Source: Nitrosospira multiformis
GTDB taxonomy: Bacteria; Pseudomonadota; Gammaproteobacteria; Burkholderiales; Nitrosomonadaceae
Direction: 5' to 3'
Assembly: GCA_017306155.1 (NCBI GenBank)
Contig: JAFKJB010000011.1
Span: forward strand, 1 to 64,000
Length of the DNA stretch: 64,000 nucleotides
Notes under the pieces: model-generated
Databases searched by the model: none
Told to the model about the DNA's origin: nothing
What the model saw: only the letters and a program-made list of their open reading frames with translations
Part shown: piece by piece, positions 9,244 through 19,734 of the stretch
Position numbering within the stretch: the first letter of the stretch is position 1
How the letters are laid out: every line of letters starts with the position of its first letter
Translations under genes and position numbers: made by a program

Positions 9244-11088
9244 ATGAACCGCTATCCTGCCTGGAAATACCTCCTTATCGCGGTTTCGATACTGCTTGGC
9301 CTGCTCTATACCCTGCCGAATTTCTATGGAGAGTCGCCGGCAGTGCAGATTTCGCCGCTAAGGACTACGGCCAAGGCTGATGCCGGGTTGCTGAATCGCG
9401 TTGAAGAAGCGCTCAAGGAAGCCAGCCTGCCAACCAGCGGCACGTTTCTGGAAGGGGGCAGCATCAAGGTGCGCCTTGCCGATACCGATACGCAGATCAA
9501 GGCCAGGGACACGCTCCAGTCGCTGCTGGGCAACGGCTACATGGTGGCGCTGAATCTCCTGCCCAATTCTCCCCAGTGGCTGGCCAGCATCGGCGCGCTG
9601 CCGATGTATCTTGGACTCGATCTCCGCGGGGGCGTCCATTTCCTGCTGGAAGTGGACATGAAAGGCGCCCTCTCCAAAGCCCTTGACCGCTTCGGTTCCG
9701 ATATCCGCGGCAGTCTGCGGGAGAAAAAAATTCCCTATGCGGGCCTCGACAAGCGCGGCTCGCTGATCGTCGTCAAATTCCGCAATGCGGAATCGCGCGC
9801 GCAGGCAGGGGCGGAAATCAAAAAGAACTATCCCGATCTGGATCTGCGGGAAGAGAATGTCGGCACCGAGTTCCATCTGGCGGCCACATTGAGGCCGGAG
9901 GCGCAGAAGCGCATCCAGGACGCTGCTGTTCAGCAGAATATCACCACCTTGCGCAATCGCGTCAATGAGCTTGGCGTGGCCGAGCCTATCATCCAGCAGG
10001 CAGGGGCGGACAGAGTGGTGGTGCAACTGCCCGGTGTGCAGGATACGGCCAAAGCCAAGGATATTCTGGGGCGCACGGCCACGCTCGAAGTCCGCATGGT
10101 TGACGAGGAACACGACTTGAGCGCCGCATTGCGGGGACAGATTCCCTTTGGTTCGGAACTGTACAATGAACGCGGGGGCGGCCCGCTGCTGGTGAAAAAA
10201 CAGGTAGTGCTGACAGGTGACCGGATCAACGATGCGCAGCCTGGCTTCGACAATAATAACCAGCCGGCAGTCCACCTCAACCTGGACAATAGCGGAGCCC
10301 GCATTTTCCAGCAGCTTACACGCGATAACGTCGGCAAGCGCATGGCCATTCTGCTCATCGAGAAAAATCAGGCTGAAGTGGTCACCGCCCCGGTGATCCG
10401 GGAAGAAATCGGCGGTGGAAGAGTGCAGATCAGTGGCCGCATGACTTCCGAGGAAGCGAGGGACGTGGCGTTGCTGCTGCGCGCAGGGGCGCTGGCTGCT
10501 CCCATGGATATCGTCGAGGAGCGGACCGTGGGCCCGAGCCTGGGTGCGGAAAACATCGAGAGCGGATTTAACTCCACGCTCTATGGCTTTGCCGCCATCG
10601 CTGTCTTCATGACCATCTATTATTCGGTGTTCGGGTTCATCTCGGTGCTGGCGCTCGGTGTCAACCTGCTGCTGCTGGTCGGTCTTCTTTCGATTCTGCA
10701 GGCAACGCTCACGCTGCCCGGCATGGCTGCCATTGCGCTTACCCTGGGAATGGCCATCGACGCCAATGTGCTGATCAACGAACGCATACGCGATGAACTG
10801 AGAGAGGGTATGGCGCCGCAGGCTGCGATAAACGCCGGTTACGAACGTGCCTGGGCGACCATTCTCGATTCCAACATCACTACCTTGATTGCAGGCATCG
10901 CTTTGTTTGCATTCGGATCGGGGCCGATAAAGGGATTTGCGGTAGTGCTGTGCCTGGGCATCATGACTTCCATGTACAGTGCCGTGATGGTTTCACGTGG
11001 CTTCGTCAATCTGGTATATGGCAGCCGCCGCAAACTGGAGCGGGTTTCCATCGGACAGGTGTGGAAACCTGTGACCAGCAAGCGTTGA
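9244..11088 (+). CDS. secD: protein translocase subunit SecD
   Basis: 614 aa, a full-length SecD. One N-terminal membrane helix (residues 7-22) precedes the large periplasmic region. The P1 hallmark LGLDLRGGVHFLLEVDM is near residue 122, and five further membrane helices follow from about residue 445. The conserved block GMAIDANVLINERIRDEL is in the fourth helix region. With SecF it uses the proton-motive force to pull translocating proteins into the periplasm. The ribosome site is weak; the start agrees with the family. secF follows after 41 bases. Confidence 0.96.
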   Translation: MNRYPAWKYLLIAVSILLGLLYTLPNFYGESPAVQISPLRTTAKADAGLLNRVEEALKEASLPTSGTFLEGGSIKVRLADTDTQIKARDTLQSLLGNGYMVALNLLPNSPQWLASIGALPMYLGLDLRGGVHFLLEVDMKGALSKALDRFGSDIRGSLREKKIPYAGLDKRGSLIVVKFRNAESRAQAGAEIKKNYPDLDLREENVGTEFHLAATLRPEAQKRIQDAAVQQNITTLRNRVNELGVAEPIIQQAGADRVVVQLPGVQDTAKAKDILGRTATLEVRMVDEEHDLSAALRGQIPFGSELYNERGGGPLLVKKQVVLTGDRINDAQPGFDNNNQPAVHLNLDNSGARIFQQLTRDNVGKRMAILLIEKNQAEVVTAPVIREEIGGGRVQISGRMTSEEARDVALLLRAGALAAPMDIVEERTVGPSLGAENIESGFNSTLYGFAAIAVFMTIYYSVFGFISVLALGVNLLLLVGLLSILQATLTLPGMAAIALTLGMAIDANVLINERIRDELREGMAPQAAINAGYERAWATILDSNITTLIAGIALFAFGSGPIKGFAVVLCLGIMTSMYSAVMVSRGFVNLVYGSRRKLERVSIGQVWKPVTSKR

Positions 11089-11129
11089 CAGCGGAAAAAG
11101 CGTACTTTTCGAGAGAATAAGGGACATCA

Positions 11130-12062
11130 ATGGAATTTTTCAGATTCAAGCACGATATCCCTTTCATGAGCTGGGGGAAATACACGACGGTCATTTCCCT
11201 GGTTACGTTTATCGTGTCCGTGTTTTTTCTCGTTACCAAGGGGTTGAATCTGGGGGTTGATTTTACCGGCGGAACGGTCATGGAAGTCAGTTACACCCAA
11301 CCGGCAGATCTCAACCGCATCCGGGGTACCTTGATCAAACTCGGGATGGCTGACGCCAGCGTGCAGAATTTCGGCACCTCGCGGGATGTGCTGATACGCC
11401 TGCCCGCCAAAGCCGACATGTCGAGCGCAAAGCTTTCCGAGACAGTGATCGCCGCGTTGCGCACCGAGGATGAGGCGACGGAGTTGCGCCGGGTAGAGTT
11501 CGTGGGTCCCCAGGTAGGCAAGGAGCTGGTGGAAAATGGCGCACTGGCCCTGCTGATTGTGTCATTGGGGATTGTTGCTTATCTGGCGATCCGGTTCGAG
11601 TGGAAATTCGGTGTTTCCGGCATCATCGCCAACCTGCATGACGTCGTGATTATCCTGGGATTTTTCGCATTCTTCCAATGGGAATTTTCACTCACGGTTC
11701 TTGCCGCTATCCTGGCGATTCTGGGGTATTCGGTAAACGAATCGGTGGTGGTATTCGACCGGATACGGGAGAATTTCCGCAAAATGCGCAGGGCATCGGT
11801 GTCGCAAGTCATCGATAATGCCATAACCCGCACCATGTCGCGCACCATCATCACGCATGGCAGCACCCAGATGGTCGTGGTATCGATGCTGCTTTTCGGC
11901 GGCGAATCGCTGCATTACTTCGCCTTGGCGCTTACCATCGGTATTCTGTTCGGTATTTATTCCTCTGTGCTGGTCGCAAGCCCCCTTCTCATGCTGTTGG
12001 GTGTTTCGCGCAAGGATATTGTCAAGCCCGAAAAGAAACCTGAACCGGAAGCAGTGCCTTGA
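11130..12062 (+). CDS. secF: protein translocase subunit SecF
   Basis: 310 aa. An N-terminal membrane helix is followed by GVDFTGGTVMEVSY, the SecF counterpart of the SecD P1 motif. Five membrane helices follow, with GYSVNESVVVFDRIRENFR and the TMSRTIITHGSTQMVV block. An AAGGGA ribosome site precedes ATG 11130. It is the partner of SecD and probably the last gene of the queA-tgt-yajC-secDF transcript. Confidence 0.96.
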   Translation: MEFFRFKHDIPFMSWGKYTTVISLVTFIVSVFFLVTKGLNLGVDFTGGTVMEVSYTQPADLNRIRGTLIKLGMADASVQNFGTSRDVLIRLPAKADMSSAKLSETVIAALRTEDEATELRRVEFVGPQVGKELVENGALALLIVSLGIVAYLAIRFEWKFGVSGIIANLHDVVIILGFFAFFQWEFSLTVLAAILAILGYSVNESVVVFDRIRENFRKMRRASVSQVIDNAITRTMSRTIITHGSTQMVVVSMLLFGGESLHYFALALTIGILFGIYSSVLVASPLLMLLGVSRKDIVKPEKKPEPEAVP

Positions 12063-12134
12063 ACCGCAATCCATAAATCAAAACCCGCGGCTTTTCCCTT
12101 CCCGTGAGCCTTCCATACCTATTGAGTCCATATT

Positions 12135-12794
12135 TTGGAAATTATTGCCACCTTTATCGACATCATCCTTCATCTGGATAAACATCTGATCTGGCTGGTG
12201 GAGAATTATGGCAGCTGGGTTTATCTCATACTGTTCCTGATAATTTTTTGTGAAACGGGTCTGGTGGTGACTCCGTTCCTGCCAGGGGATTCATTGCTGT
12301 TTGTCGCGGGCGCCATCGCAGCTACAGGCGCGATGGAAGTAACCGGGCTGGCAGCGCTGCTCATGCTGGCCGCCTTCTGCGGAGATAATACGAATTATTG
12401 GATCGGGCGTTATTTCGGCCCGAGGATATTCAAGGGGACTGACTCGCGCCTGTTGAATCGCGCCCATCTGGAAAAGACCGAGACCTTTTATGCCAGACAC
12501 GGTGGAAAGACCATCATTTTTGCGCGTTTTTTGCCTATCATCCGTACTTTTGCGCCGTTTGTCGCAGGTATCGGACGAATGGTTTATCCCCGTTTCATGG
12601 CTTACAGCGCCTTCGGCAGCATTTTCTGGATCGGTTTCTTCGTGTTCGGTGGATTCTTCTTTGGCAATGTGCCAATAGTAAAGAATAACCTGACTTTCTT
12701 CATTTTCGGCATCATTATCATCTCCGTTCTTCCCGGAGTGATCCAGTTCATGCGGAGTTGGCTCGGAAACCGCGCGGCAACCCGTGCGCGATAG
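12135..12794 (+). CDS. DedA family inner-membrane protein
   Basis: 219 aa with the DedA/SNARE-associated hallmarks: FCETGLVVTPFLPGDSLLF near residue 38, GDNTNYWIGRYFG near 83, and the HGGKTIIFARFLPIIRTFAPFVAG block near 120. Several membrane helices follow. DedA proteins are needed for envelope homeostasis and are implicated as lipid (undecaprenyl phosphate or phospholipid) flippases; the exact substrate here is unknown. The start appears to be TTG at 12135, since no ATG gives full length. It lies 72 bases after secF and could be read through from it. Confidence 0.88.
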   Translation: MEIIATFIDIILHLDKHLIWLVENYGSWVYLILFLIIFCETGLVVTPFLPGDSLLFVAGAIAATGAMEVTGLAALLMLAAFCGDNTNYWIGRYFGPRIFKGTDSRLLNRAHLEKTETFYARHGGKTIIFARFLPIIRTFAPFVAGIGRMVYPRFMAYSAFGSIFWIGFFVFGGFFFGNVPIVKNNLTFFIFGIIIISVLPGVIQFMRSWLGNRAATRAR

Positions 12795-12890
12795 AATGAT
12801 CGCAAGCGGACAAACCGGATATCTCGATAATCGGAACCCGACTATGCGGATGCTGCAGAAAGGTAGAAAGGATGGAAAGGGTCGGTCACA

Positions 12891-14012
12891 TTAATCGACA
12901 CTTTTCTCAGTCGCGGATGTCTCCCCTTGCGATAAAGCGGTAACCTCCTCATCCTTGCCGGAGTCTTTCTTATCCGCAAAGCCAGAGCCCGTCCATCCCT
13001 GCAGATTGGCAAGGGTAATGTCGCCCAGCGCGTGTATCCAGTCATCGCGTTCATTCAGGCAGGGAATGTAATGAAATTCATGACCGCCGGCCTGGATAAA
13101 AATGGTCTTCCCCTCCATGGCGATTTCTTCGAGTGTTTCAAGACAGTCAGAGACGAAACCCGGGCAGGCGACATCGATACGCCGTATCCCCTGCCTGCCT
13201 AGCTGCTCCAGGGTGTCAGCCGTGTAGGGCCTCAGCCATTCCGCCCTGCCAAAACGGGACTGAAAGCATATCTGATACTGGCTTGCATCCAGTTCCAGCG
13301 CTTCTGCCAGTAAGAGGCCCGTTTTCCGGCATTCATCCTGGTAGGGATCCCCTTTGTCCACGGACGAATGGGGTATTCCATGAAAGCTCATCACGAACTT
13401 ATCCGGCCTGCCTGCTTTTGCCCAGTGGTCGCGCACGTTGTTTGCGAGCGCGGCGATATATCCTGGATGATCGTGATAGTGTTTTACCGTGCGCACGGCA
13501 GGGATATTGCGCAGCTTTGCCAGTTGCGCGAATACCTCATCGAATGCTGAAGCAGTGCTGCTGGCAGCGTATTGGGGATAGAGCGGCAGTACGAGCAGTT
13601 GGTCACAACCCTGCTCCCGGAAGCGTTCCAGCATTTCCGCTACCGACGGGCTGCCTATGCTCATTGCGTATTGGACCACAGGCGCGGCGGCAGGGTGGAG
13701 GCGTTTTGCCAGAAAGTCCTGGAGCAGCTGGGTCTGGCGGGCAGTGTGAACCTTGAGCGGCGAGCCTTCAGGCATCCACACCTGCGCATACTTTTCCGCC
13801 GATTTTTTCGGTCTGGTATTGAGTATGATGCCGTTGAGGATGGGCCACCACAGCCACCGCGGCAATTCTATAACACGGGAATTGCTGAGGAACTGCTTGA
13901 GATAAGGGCGCAGCGCCTCTGGAGTGGGCGCCTCCGGCGTGCCCAGATTGATCAGCAGAACTCCTGTCTGGCTGGACGCGCCCTGAGGGGGAGCAGGCTC
14001 GGGGGAGATCAA
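12891..14012 (-). CDS. hemH: ferrochelatase
   Basis: 373 aa. HemH inserts Fe2+ into protoporphyrin IX as the last step of haem synthesis. Family blocks are [14 protein letters not shown] at the N-terminus, VYAM-like [25 protein letters not shown], the active-site His in [32 protein letters not shown] and [15 protein letters not shown]. The ORF opens with TTG at 14012 and no ATG gives a full-length protein. The last 35 residues are a charged, non-conserved tail. The gene lies 22 bases after hrcA, probably in one operon. Confidence 0.95.
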   Translation of the reverse strand: MISPEPAPPQGASSQTGVLLINLGTPEAPTPEALRPYLKQFLSNSRVIELPRWLWWPILNGIILNTRPKKSAEKYAQVWMPEGSPLKVHTARQTQLLQDFLAKRLHPAAAPVVQYAMSIGSPSVAEMLERFREQGCDQLLVLPLYPQYAASSTASAFDEVFAQLAKLRNIPAVRTVKHYHDHPGYIAALANNVRDHWAKAGRPDKFVMSFHGIPHSSVDKGDPYQDECRKTGLLLAEALELDASQYQICFQSRFGRAEWLRPYTADTLEQLGRQGIRRIDVACPGFVSDCLETLEEIAMEGKTIFIQAGGHEFHYIPCLNERDDWIHALGDITLANLQGWTGSGFADKKDSGKDEEVTALSQGETSATEKSVD

Positions 14013-14034
14013 GGCGGGATGATTCCGGAGATTC

Positions 14035-15054
14035 CTAATGCAGGGACAATGCGCTCGACAGCAGCCTTGCCGTCATATCCACGACAGGAATGACACGTTC
14101 GTAAGCCATCCGGGTGGGGCCGATGACGGCAACCGTACCGACCATTTTTCCATCCACCCTGTAAGGCGCTGTAACAACGCTGAATTCATCCATTGTGACG
14201 ACTCCGCACTCTTCTCCGATAAAAATTTGCACACCTTCCGCCTTGCGGCTGAATTCCAGCAACTGCAGCAACGCCGTCTTGCGTTCGAACAGATCGAACA
14301 GCTTTTTCAGGCTTGCCATATTGCTGGATAAATCCTGAACATCCAGAAGCTTGCGCTCACCGGCCACTATTACGGCCTCGCTGTTTTCCCTGATTGCCGC
14401 GTCGCCTGCATCGATGGCGGCGGTCATCAGCGAGGTCATGTCCTGGCGCAACTGCATCAGCTCGCTTTGCAGACGGGTGCGGATCTCGTCGATGGCGCAA
14501 CCGGCATAATTGCGGTTAATGAAATTCGCCGCTTCCGTCAGTTCAGACTGGCTGTAATTCCTGTCGGTGAAAAGCACGCGATTCTGAACGTCTCCTTCCG
14601 GAGTGACAATGATGAGCAGAACACGTTTTTCCGACAGCGACATGAATTCTATGTAGCGGAATATTGCGCTGCTACGCTTGGGGCTGACTACCACCCCGGC
14701 AAAGCGGGTAAGTTCTGCCAGCAATTGCGAGGCGGAACTGATCAACCGTGAAGGATTGTCCGGGTGGAGTTGATCCTCCAGCTGATGAACCTCGATAACA
14801 TCCAGAGGCTTGACCACCAGCAGCGTATCCACGAAAAAACGGTAACCCTGATGAGTCGGTATGCGGCCGGCAGAGGCGTGCGGGCTGGCAACCAGACCCA
14901 TTTCCTCCAGATCCGCCATGACGTTTCGAATCGTGGCCGCGCTGAGGTCCAGCCCGGAAAATTTTGAGAGCGAGCGCGATCCCACCGGCTGGCCCTCGCT
15001 TATATAGCGTTCCACCAGGGTCTTAAGCAAAATCTGTGCGCGTTTATTCAGCAT
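14035..15054 (-). CDS. hrcA: heat-inducible transcription repressor HrcA
   Basis: 339 aa. The N-terminal winged helix ([42 protein letters not shown]) and the [24 protein letters not shown] block are diagnostic. The C-terminal domain has [38 protein letters not shown]. HrcA represses groE/dnaK-type genes through the CIRCE inverted repeat. I see no CIRCE element in its own upstream region (15055-15325). It is divergent from nadK, a common betaproteobacterial arrangement. Confidence 0.96.
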   Translation of the reverse strand: MLNKRAQILLKTLVERYISEGQPVGSRSLSKFSGLDLSAATIRNVMADLEEMGLVASPHASAGRIPTHQGYRFFVDTLLVVKPLDVIEVHQLEDQLHPDNPSRLISSASQLLAELTRFAGVVVSPKRSSAIFRYIEFMSLSEKRVLLIIVTPEGDVQNRVLFTDRNYSQSELTEAANFINRNYAGCAIDEIRTRLQSELMQLRQDMTSLMTAAIDAGDAAIRENSEAVIVAGERKLLDVQDLSSNMASLKKLFDLFERKTALLQLLEFSRKAEGVQIFIGEECGVVTMDEFSVVTAPYRVDGKMVGTVAVIGPTRMAYERVIPVVDMTARLLSSALSLH

Positions 15055-15325
15055 TCGGATATTCTACACCAGGATTTCATTTTCAGCCTTTCTGTTCCTG
15101 CGAAAAGGAATCGTACCTCATCTTTTGATCTTCAATCGGGTGAAAAGATTCCATAGGGATTTTCGGCGTGAGCCGGGCAGAGTCAGGTGGGAAGGATAAG
15201 CCTCCCATGGGGAACCCTTTGTCACCTTCCGGCCGATATGGTTTAATCTCGAACAGGAGAAGAGCCATTTCGCGGCTCGAAGGTGGCAGAAGTAGCTAAG
15301 TGTATTAGGGTATTTATTCAATAGA

Positions 15326-16210
15326 ATGAGTTCTTCCTTCCAGACAGTAGCGCTGATAGGCAAGCACAAGAATCCCGGCGTCGTAGCACCGTTGTCGAGT
15401 CTGGCGCGCTATCTGCAAAGCCGGAACCTGACTGTGCTGCTCGACGACCTTACTGCCGCAGGCATGGGCGAGGACAGCTATCCGGTTGTCGCCATGGAAG
15501 AGATCGGCGGGCGTGTCGACCTCGCAATCGTCCTGGGCGGAGACGGTACCATGCTCAATATCGCGCGCAAGCTTGCGCCCTTCAATGTGCCGCTGGTCGG
15601 CATCAATCAGGGACGCCTCGGTTTTCTGACAGATCTGTCCATTGATACCATGCAGCAAGTGCTTGGCGCCATACTCGAAGGTCAATATATTACCGAGCAG
15701 CGCATGCTGCTCTATGCGGAGGTGGCGCGCAGCAATGTCACCACCTTTGACGGGCTGGCGCTGAATGATGTGGCTGTCAACCGGGGAATCGGCGGCAACA
15801 TGATCGAATTCGAAGTGCGCATCAACAACGAATATGTTTGTTTGCTGCGTTCCGACGGCCTGATTGTTGCCACGCCAACTGGTTCGACGGCGTATGCATT
15901 GTCAGCGGGAGGGCCTATATTGCATCCCAGCCTCGATCTGGTTGCGCTGGTGCCGGTCAGTCCGCATACTCTGAGCAATCGTCCGATCGTTGTCGGACCG
16001 GATGCGGTGGTTGAAATCCTGATGCAGCGTACAGCGGTTGCACGTGTCCATTTCGACAGTCATTCCCATTTCGACCTGGAGGAAAACGACAAGGTGATGG
16101 TTCGGCGCTCGCCCCATAGGGTAACGTTGCTGCACCCCTCCGATCACAGCTACTACCGCATGTTGCGGGAGAAACTGGGTTGGAGCGGTCTCCCCAGAAA
16201 CCCGGCCTGA
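15326..16210 (+). CDS. nadK: NAD kinase
   Basis: 294 aa. It phosphorylates NAD+ to NADP+ using ATP. The diagnostic GGDGTMLNIAR loop is near residue 72, followed by GINQGRLGFLTDL, LNDVAVNRGIGGNM and LIVATPTGSTAYALSAGGPI. The start is ATG 15326 with a poor ribosome site. recN begins 16 bases after the stop, so the two are probably co-transcribed. Confidence 0.96.
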   Translation: MSSSFQTVALIGKHKNPGVVAPLSSLARYLQSRNLTVLLDDLTAAGMGEDSYPVVAMEEIGGRVDLAIVLGGDGTMLNIARKLAPFNVPLVGINQGRLGFLTDLSIDTMQQVLGAILEGQYITEQRMLLYAEVARSNVTTFDGLALNDVAVNRGIGGNMIEFEVRINNEYVCLLRSDGLIVATPTGSTAYALSAGGPILHPSLDLVALVPVSPHTLSNRPIVVGPDAVVEILMQRTAVARVHFDSHSHFDLEENDKVMVRRSPHRVTLLHPSDHSYYRMLREKLGWSGLPRNPA

Positions 16211-16226
16211 ACGTTGTGGAGTTTCT

Positions 16227-17945
16227 ATGTTGAAGTTTCTTGCCATTCGCGATTTCGTCATCGTTGATCGGATCGACCTGGAATTTGCTCCCGGTTTCAC
16301 AGTCCTTACCGGGGAAACCGGTGCTGGCAAGTCCATTCTGATCGATGCACTCTCACTCGTGCTGGGGGAACGGAGTGATGCGAGTGCGGTCCGTAATGGC
16401 AGCGAGCGGGCGGAAATCAGCGCGGAATTCGAGGTGGCGGATCTGCCCGACGTGATTGCCTGGCTGCATGAAAACGGATTCGAAAACCAGGAAGAAGAGG
16501 GGGTCTGCCTGTTGCGCAGATTGGTGGACGCAGGTGGCCGCTCGCGCAGTTTCATCAATGGAAACTCCGCTACTTTACAGCAATTGCGGGCGATCGGAGA
16601 AAACCTGGTAGACATTCAGGGGCAGCACGTTCATCAGTCCATGTTGCGTAGTGAAGTGCAGCGCGAACTGCTCGATTCTTATGCCGGAAGCAAGCCGCTG
16701 GCCAGGCAAGTGGCGGAAGCTTACCGCCGGTGGCAGGCAGCGCGGCAGCAGCGCGAGGCATGGGAGCAGAATGCAGCCGCTTTCGCCCGCGAACGGGAAG
16801 AACTGGAGTGGCAGGTAAGCGAGCTTTCTGCCTTGAATTTCTCGAATGATGAATGGGAAAGCCTGCAGGCTGAACACAGCCGCCTGTCCAATGCCGCCAG
16901 TCTGCTGGAGACGGCTCAGGCAGGGCTTGAAGCGCTGTCCGAGGGTGAGTTCGCAGTCCTCTCGCAGATCAACTCGGTAATTTCACGGCTGCATCAGATG
17001 GTGGACTACGATCAGAGCCTGAAAGCGGTTCTCGATTTACTCGAACCGGGTCAGATCCAGTTGCAGGAAGCCGTGTATGAGCTCGGCCGCTACCAGCAGC
17101 GGCTGGAACTGGATCCGCAGCGCTTGTCGCAAGTAGAGGAGCGGTTGGCGGAGATTCATGCCGCAGCGAGGAAGTATCGAGCGGCGCCGGAAGAGTTGCC
17201 TCACCTGTTGAAAGGCTTTACCGAACGGCTGCAAGCATTGGGGAACAAGGGAGATGTGGAATCCCTGGCAAGGGAGGAAGCCGTTGCAAGCAGTGAATAT
17301 AGTGAACTTGCAAAAAAGTTGACTATCGAGAGGTCAACCGCCGCCAGCACCTTAAGTCAACAGGTTACTGCCGCGATGCAAACGCTGGCGATGGCGGGCG
17401 GTCAATTTTCGGCGGCATTGCTGCCTCTTGAGCAGGGAACGGCACACGGCGCGGAACAGATCGAGTTTCAGGTTGCGGCCCACAAGACCCTGCCATTGCG
17501 TCCGCTTGCAAAGGTAGCGTCGGGAGGTGAACTGTCGCGCATCGGTCTGGCGATCAGCGTGATTACTGCCAAGCTCGGTACGGTTCCCACCTTGATTTTT
17601 GACGAGGTGGACGTGGGGATCGGTGGGCGGGTGGCAGAAATCGTGGGTACCCTGCTGAAAAGGCTGGGCAGGGAGCGGCAGGTGTTGTGCATTACCCATC
17701 TGGCGCAAGTCGCATCGGCCGGAGATCAACAATGGCGGGTGAGCAAATCAGCGGATTCTGCGAGTGGAGGAAAAGTGACCAGCCGCATCGCTACGCTTGA
17801 CAGGCAGGAGCGGGTCGAGGAAATTGCGCGCATGCTCGGCGGGACGAAAATTACAGATACGACCCGCAGTCATGCTGCGGAAATGCTGCTTTCCGCCGGG
17901 GAAGCAGACGGCGCTGATCAATCACCGATCCATCCAATCCTATAA
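16227..17945 (+). CDS. recN: DNA repair protein RecN
   Basis: 572 aa, an SMC-like ATPase used in double-strand-break repair. The Walker A motif GETGAGKS is near residue 30, followed by the QGQHVHQSML block and a long coiled-coil middle (about 160-370). The ABC signature VASGGELSRIGLAI and Walker B LIFDEVDVGIGG are near residues 430-455, with the His loop CITHLAQVA after them. GGAG precedes ATG 16227. It follows nadK closely. Confidence 0.96.
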   Translation: MLKFLAIRDFVIVDRIDLEFAPGFTVLTGETGAGKSILIDALSLVLGERSDASAVRNGSERAEISAEFEVADLPDVIAWLHENGFENQEEEGVCLLRRLVDAGGRSRSFINGNSATLQQLRAIGENLVDIQGQHVHQSMLRSEVQRELLDSYAGSKPLARQVAEAYRRWQAARQQREAWEQNAAAFAREREELEWQVSELSALNFSNDEWESLQAEHSRLSNAASLLETAQAGLEALSEGEFAVLSQINSVISRLHQMVDYDQSLKAVLDLLEPGQIQLQEAVYELGRYQQRLELDPQRLSQVEERLAEIHAAARKYRAAPEELPHLLKGFTERLQALGNKGDVESLAREEAVASSEYSELAKKLTIERSTAASTLSQQVTAAMQTLAMAGGQFSAALLPLEQGTAHGAEQIEFQVAAHKTLPLRPLAKVASGGELSRIGLAISVITAKLGTVPTLIFDEVDVGIGGRVAEIVGTLLKRLGRERQVLCITHLAQVASAGDQQWRVSKSADSASGGKVTSRIATLDRQERVEEIARMLGGTKITDTTRSHAAEMLLSAGEADGADQSPIHPIL

Positions 17946-18064
17946 CAGAATATCATTTTTTCAATTGGTCTCGTGCCTGAATAATGTGAGGGTTTGCGAT
18001 AGCGAGGTGTGTGGGGGGAATGGTACTGGGGCAGGATACCGGCCTCATCTTGCCACTGCTGTTT

Positions 18065-18958
18065 TCAGGTTTTGCAGTATGAGGGAATCCAACTGCGTTG
18101 AATTATATGCGCAGGCAAATGATTGAAATCAAAGGCAAGACCGTCCTTGATCATCCGATTGACATCAAGCAGCTGTCTGGTTTCAGGAATATCCTTAAAA
18201 AACAGCCTATAAAACGGGTCAAGCAATCCTTTCGATATTTTCATGCCTATCGGCCCGATAAAGTTTCTGCGCTGCCCTACATGCGCTACCTCATCAATGG
18301 TAATTTCGTCCAGCAGTTCTTTTAGCCGCTGACAGACTTCGGGTTCCTCGGCCAATACCTCGTCGAACAGGCGGTATAAATGGCAATAAAAAGTTACTCC
18401 CATCAATTCAGTCACAAAAGCGGGAGGAGCCATCAAAAGTTCCGGAAATTTTGGAAACTGCTCGTAAATCTTTTCCTTGACCGGATCCAAAGGCACCCAT
18501 TCCACCTGATCGAGACCGCAGGTACGCAACATTTCGTCAAAAAGCCGTATGTGGCAGAACTCTTCCGCTAAATGCATCCGGCTGATTTTATCTTCCACCG
18601 TGTATGAAAGTGCCATGGCGGGAACGGCATCCCAGGCCGCCTTTATTCCTACCCATTCGTGTCTTGCGAATTTGTAGATACATGTCAGCATCAACGTCAT
18701 GCGATCCAGCGATGAAGGATCATCCTGCATCTCGACATAATTGCGATAAAAGGCCCCGGGATTGGCAAGCGGTCGGCGCAAGTTGACCGGATGGTCCTGA
18801 AAATGCTTGAGTCTGGCGCGCTTTTTTTCCAGATCTTTGTCATCCTCGAAAAATTGTCCCCCATGTTGCTGGGTAAATTCCCAATAATTATCAAAATTTT
18901 CCCGTCTTTGCTGCTTCGTTGCGGGAGAAAAAATAGAGAGGTATTTTGCTGATGCCAT
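18065..18958 (-). CDS. predicted non-haem di-iron protein, function unknown
   Basis: 297 aa, mostly helical. Two E-x-x-H pairs are placed as in carboxylate-bridged di-iron four-helix bundles: E133/H136 in HLAEEFCHIRLF and E223/H226 in ITIDEVAHVGQ. Glu101 (ARHEW) and Glu184 or Glu200 could complete the site. The arrangement recalls ferritin-like oxidases and the AurF-type N-oxygenases, but I cannot assign a substrate. There is no signal peptide. The gene stands alone between recN (convergent) and folE, with a weak ribosome site before ATG 18958. Confidence 0.6.
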   Translation of the reverse strand: MASAKYLSIFSPATKQQRRENFDNYWEFTQQHGGQFFEDDKDLEKKRARLKHFQDHPVNLRRPLANPGAFYRNYVEMQDDPSSLDRMTLMLTCIYKFARHEWVGIKAAWDAVPAMALSYTVEDKISRMHLAEEFCHIRLFDEMLRTCGLDQVEWVPLDPVKEKIYEQFPKFPELLMAPPAFVTELMGVTFYCHLYRLFDEVLAEEPEVCQRLKELLDEITIDEVAHVGQRRNFIGPIGMKISKGLLDPFYRLFFKDIPETRQLLDVNRMIKDGLAFDFNHLPAHIIQRSWIPSYCKT

Positions 18959-19118
18959 AGGCTTCGGGGCTCCGGTTAGTAGGCATGAGGATCATGCAGA
19001 TTGCTTATAACAAAATAAAATGAATGGAATGTGACTGGCACCAGAATGCCCGACAAGGCATTGGAGGAAGTGCTTCCGGGGAGTCCCAGTATGTCAATCA
19101 TCATCTGGGAACGGAGTG

Positions 19119-19134
19119 TTTTTTTGGGGGGGGG
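19119..19134. repeat. T7-G9 homopolymer tract
   Basis: Seven T followed by nine G, 25 bases downstream of the folE stop and outside any supported gene. It is a likely replication-slippage or sequencing-error site. Confidence 0.7.
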
Positions 19135-19158
19135 AAGTTGTTTCAGCGGTTCCTTAGG

Positions 19159-19734
19159 TTACTCGTGCGGCTCGGCCAATGCCATAAACTCGGCACGCTG
19201 CGCCGCATTCGTTTTCAGGTCGCCCAGCATGGCCGACGTTACCGTTTCTTCCCCGGCAACGGCAATCCCCCTCGACTCCATGCACATGTGGCGGCAGCGG
19301 AGAATGACGCCGACCGCCTTCGGTTGCAGGTGCTCCAGCAGGGATTGCGCAACCTGCTGAGTCAGACGTTCCTGAACCTGCAGGCGAGCGGCAAAGCAAT
19401 TGACCAGTCGTGTCAATTTGGACAACCCGACGATATGGCCGCTCGGTAGATACCCGATGGTTGCATGGCCAAAAAAGGGGGCCAGGTGGTGTTCGCAGTG
19501 CGAGTAAACAGGTATCTGTCTCACCACGATCAATTCATCGTAGCTTTCACCGCCATCTGCGAACGTCTTGAGGATTGTCGCCGGATCCTGCTTGTATCCG
19601 CGCGTCCAGTGAGCCCACGCGCGTGTCACGCGCCCCGGCGTTTCGCGCAGACCCTGGCGACTGGGGTCTTCGCCGAGAGCGCGAAGCAGCCGCTGCCAGT
19701 CGTCGATCCCGAATTCTGAATCACTTGAATCCAT
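19159..19734 (-). CDS. folE: GTP cyclohydrolase I
   Basis: 191 aa. FolE converts GTP to dihydroneopterin triphosphate, the first step to tetrahydrofolate. Diagnostic zinc-site blocks are VYSHCEHHLAPFFG and CRHMCMESRG, with SGHIVGLSKLTRLVN and ETVTSAMLG also present. An in-frame GTG lies two codons upstream at 19740. ATG 19734 is preferred because the AGGCAGGG ribosome site is then properly spaced. Monocistronic. Confidence 0.95.
   Translation of the reverse strand: MDSSDSEFGIDDWQRLLRALGEDPSRQGLRETPGRVTRAWAHWTRGYKQDPATILKTFADGGESYDELIVVRQIPVYSHCEHHLAPFFGHATIGYLPSGHIVGLSKLTRLVNCFAARLQVQERLTQQVAQSLLEHLQPKAVGVILRCRHMCMESRGIAVAGEETVTSAMLGDLKTNAAQRAEFMALAEPHE

Noticed and set aside
15055-15325. 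CIRCE element upstream of hrcA
   Set aside because: The TTAGCACTC...GAGTGCTAA dyad is not present in this region.
19119-19134. T7-G9 tract as a phase-variation switch
   Set aside because: It lies outside any coding frame and downstream of folE, with no promoter spacing that it could alter.
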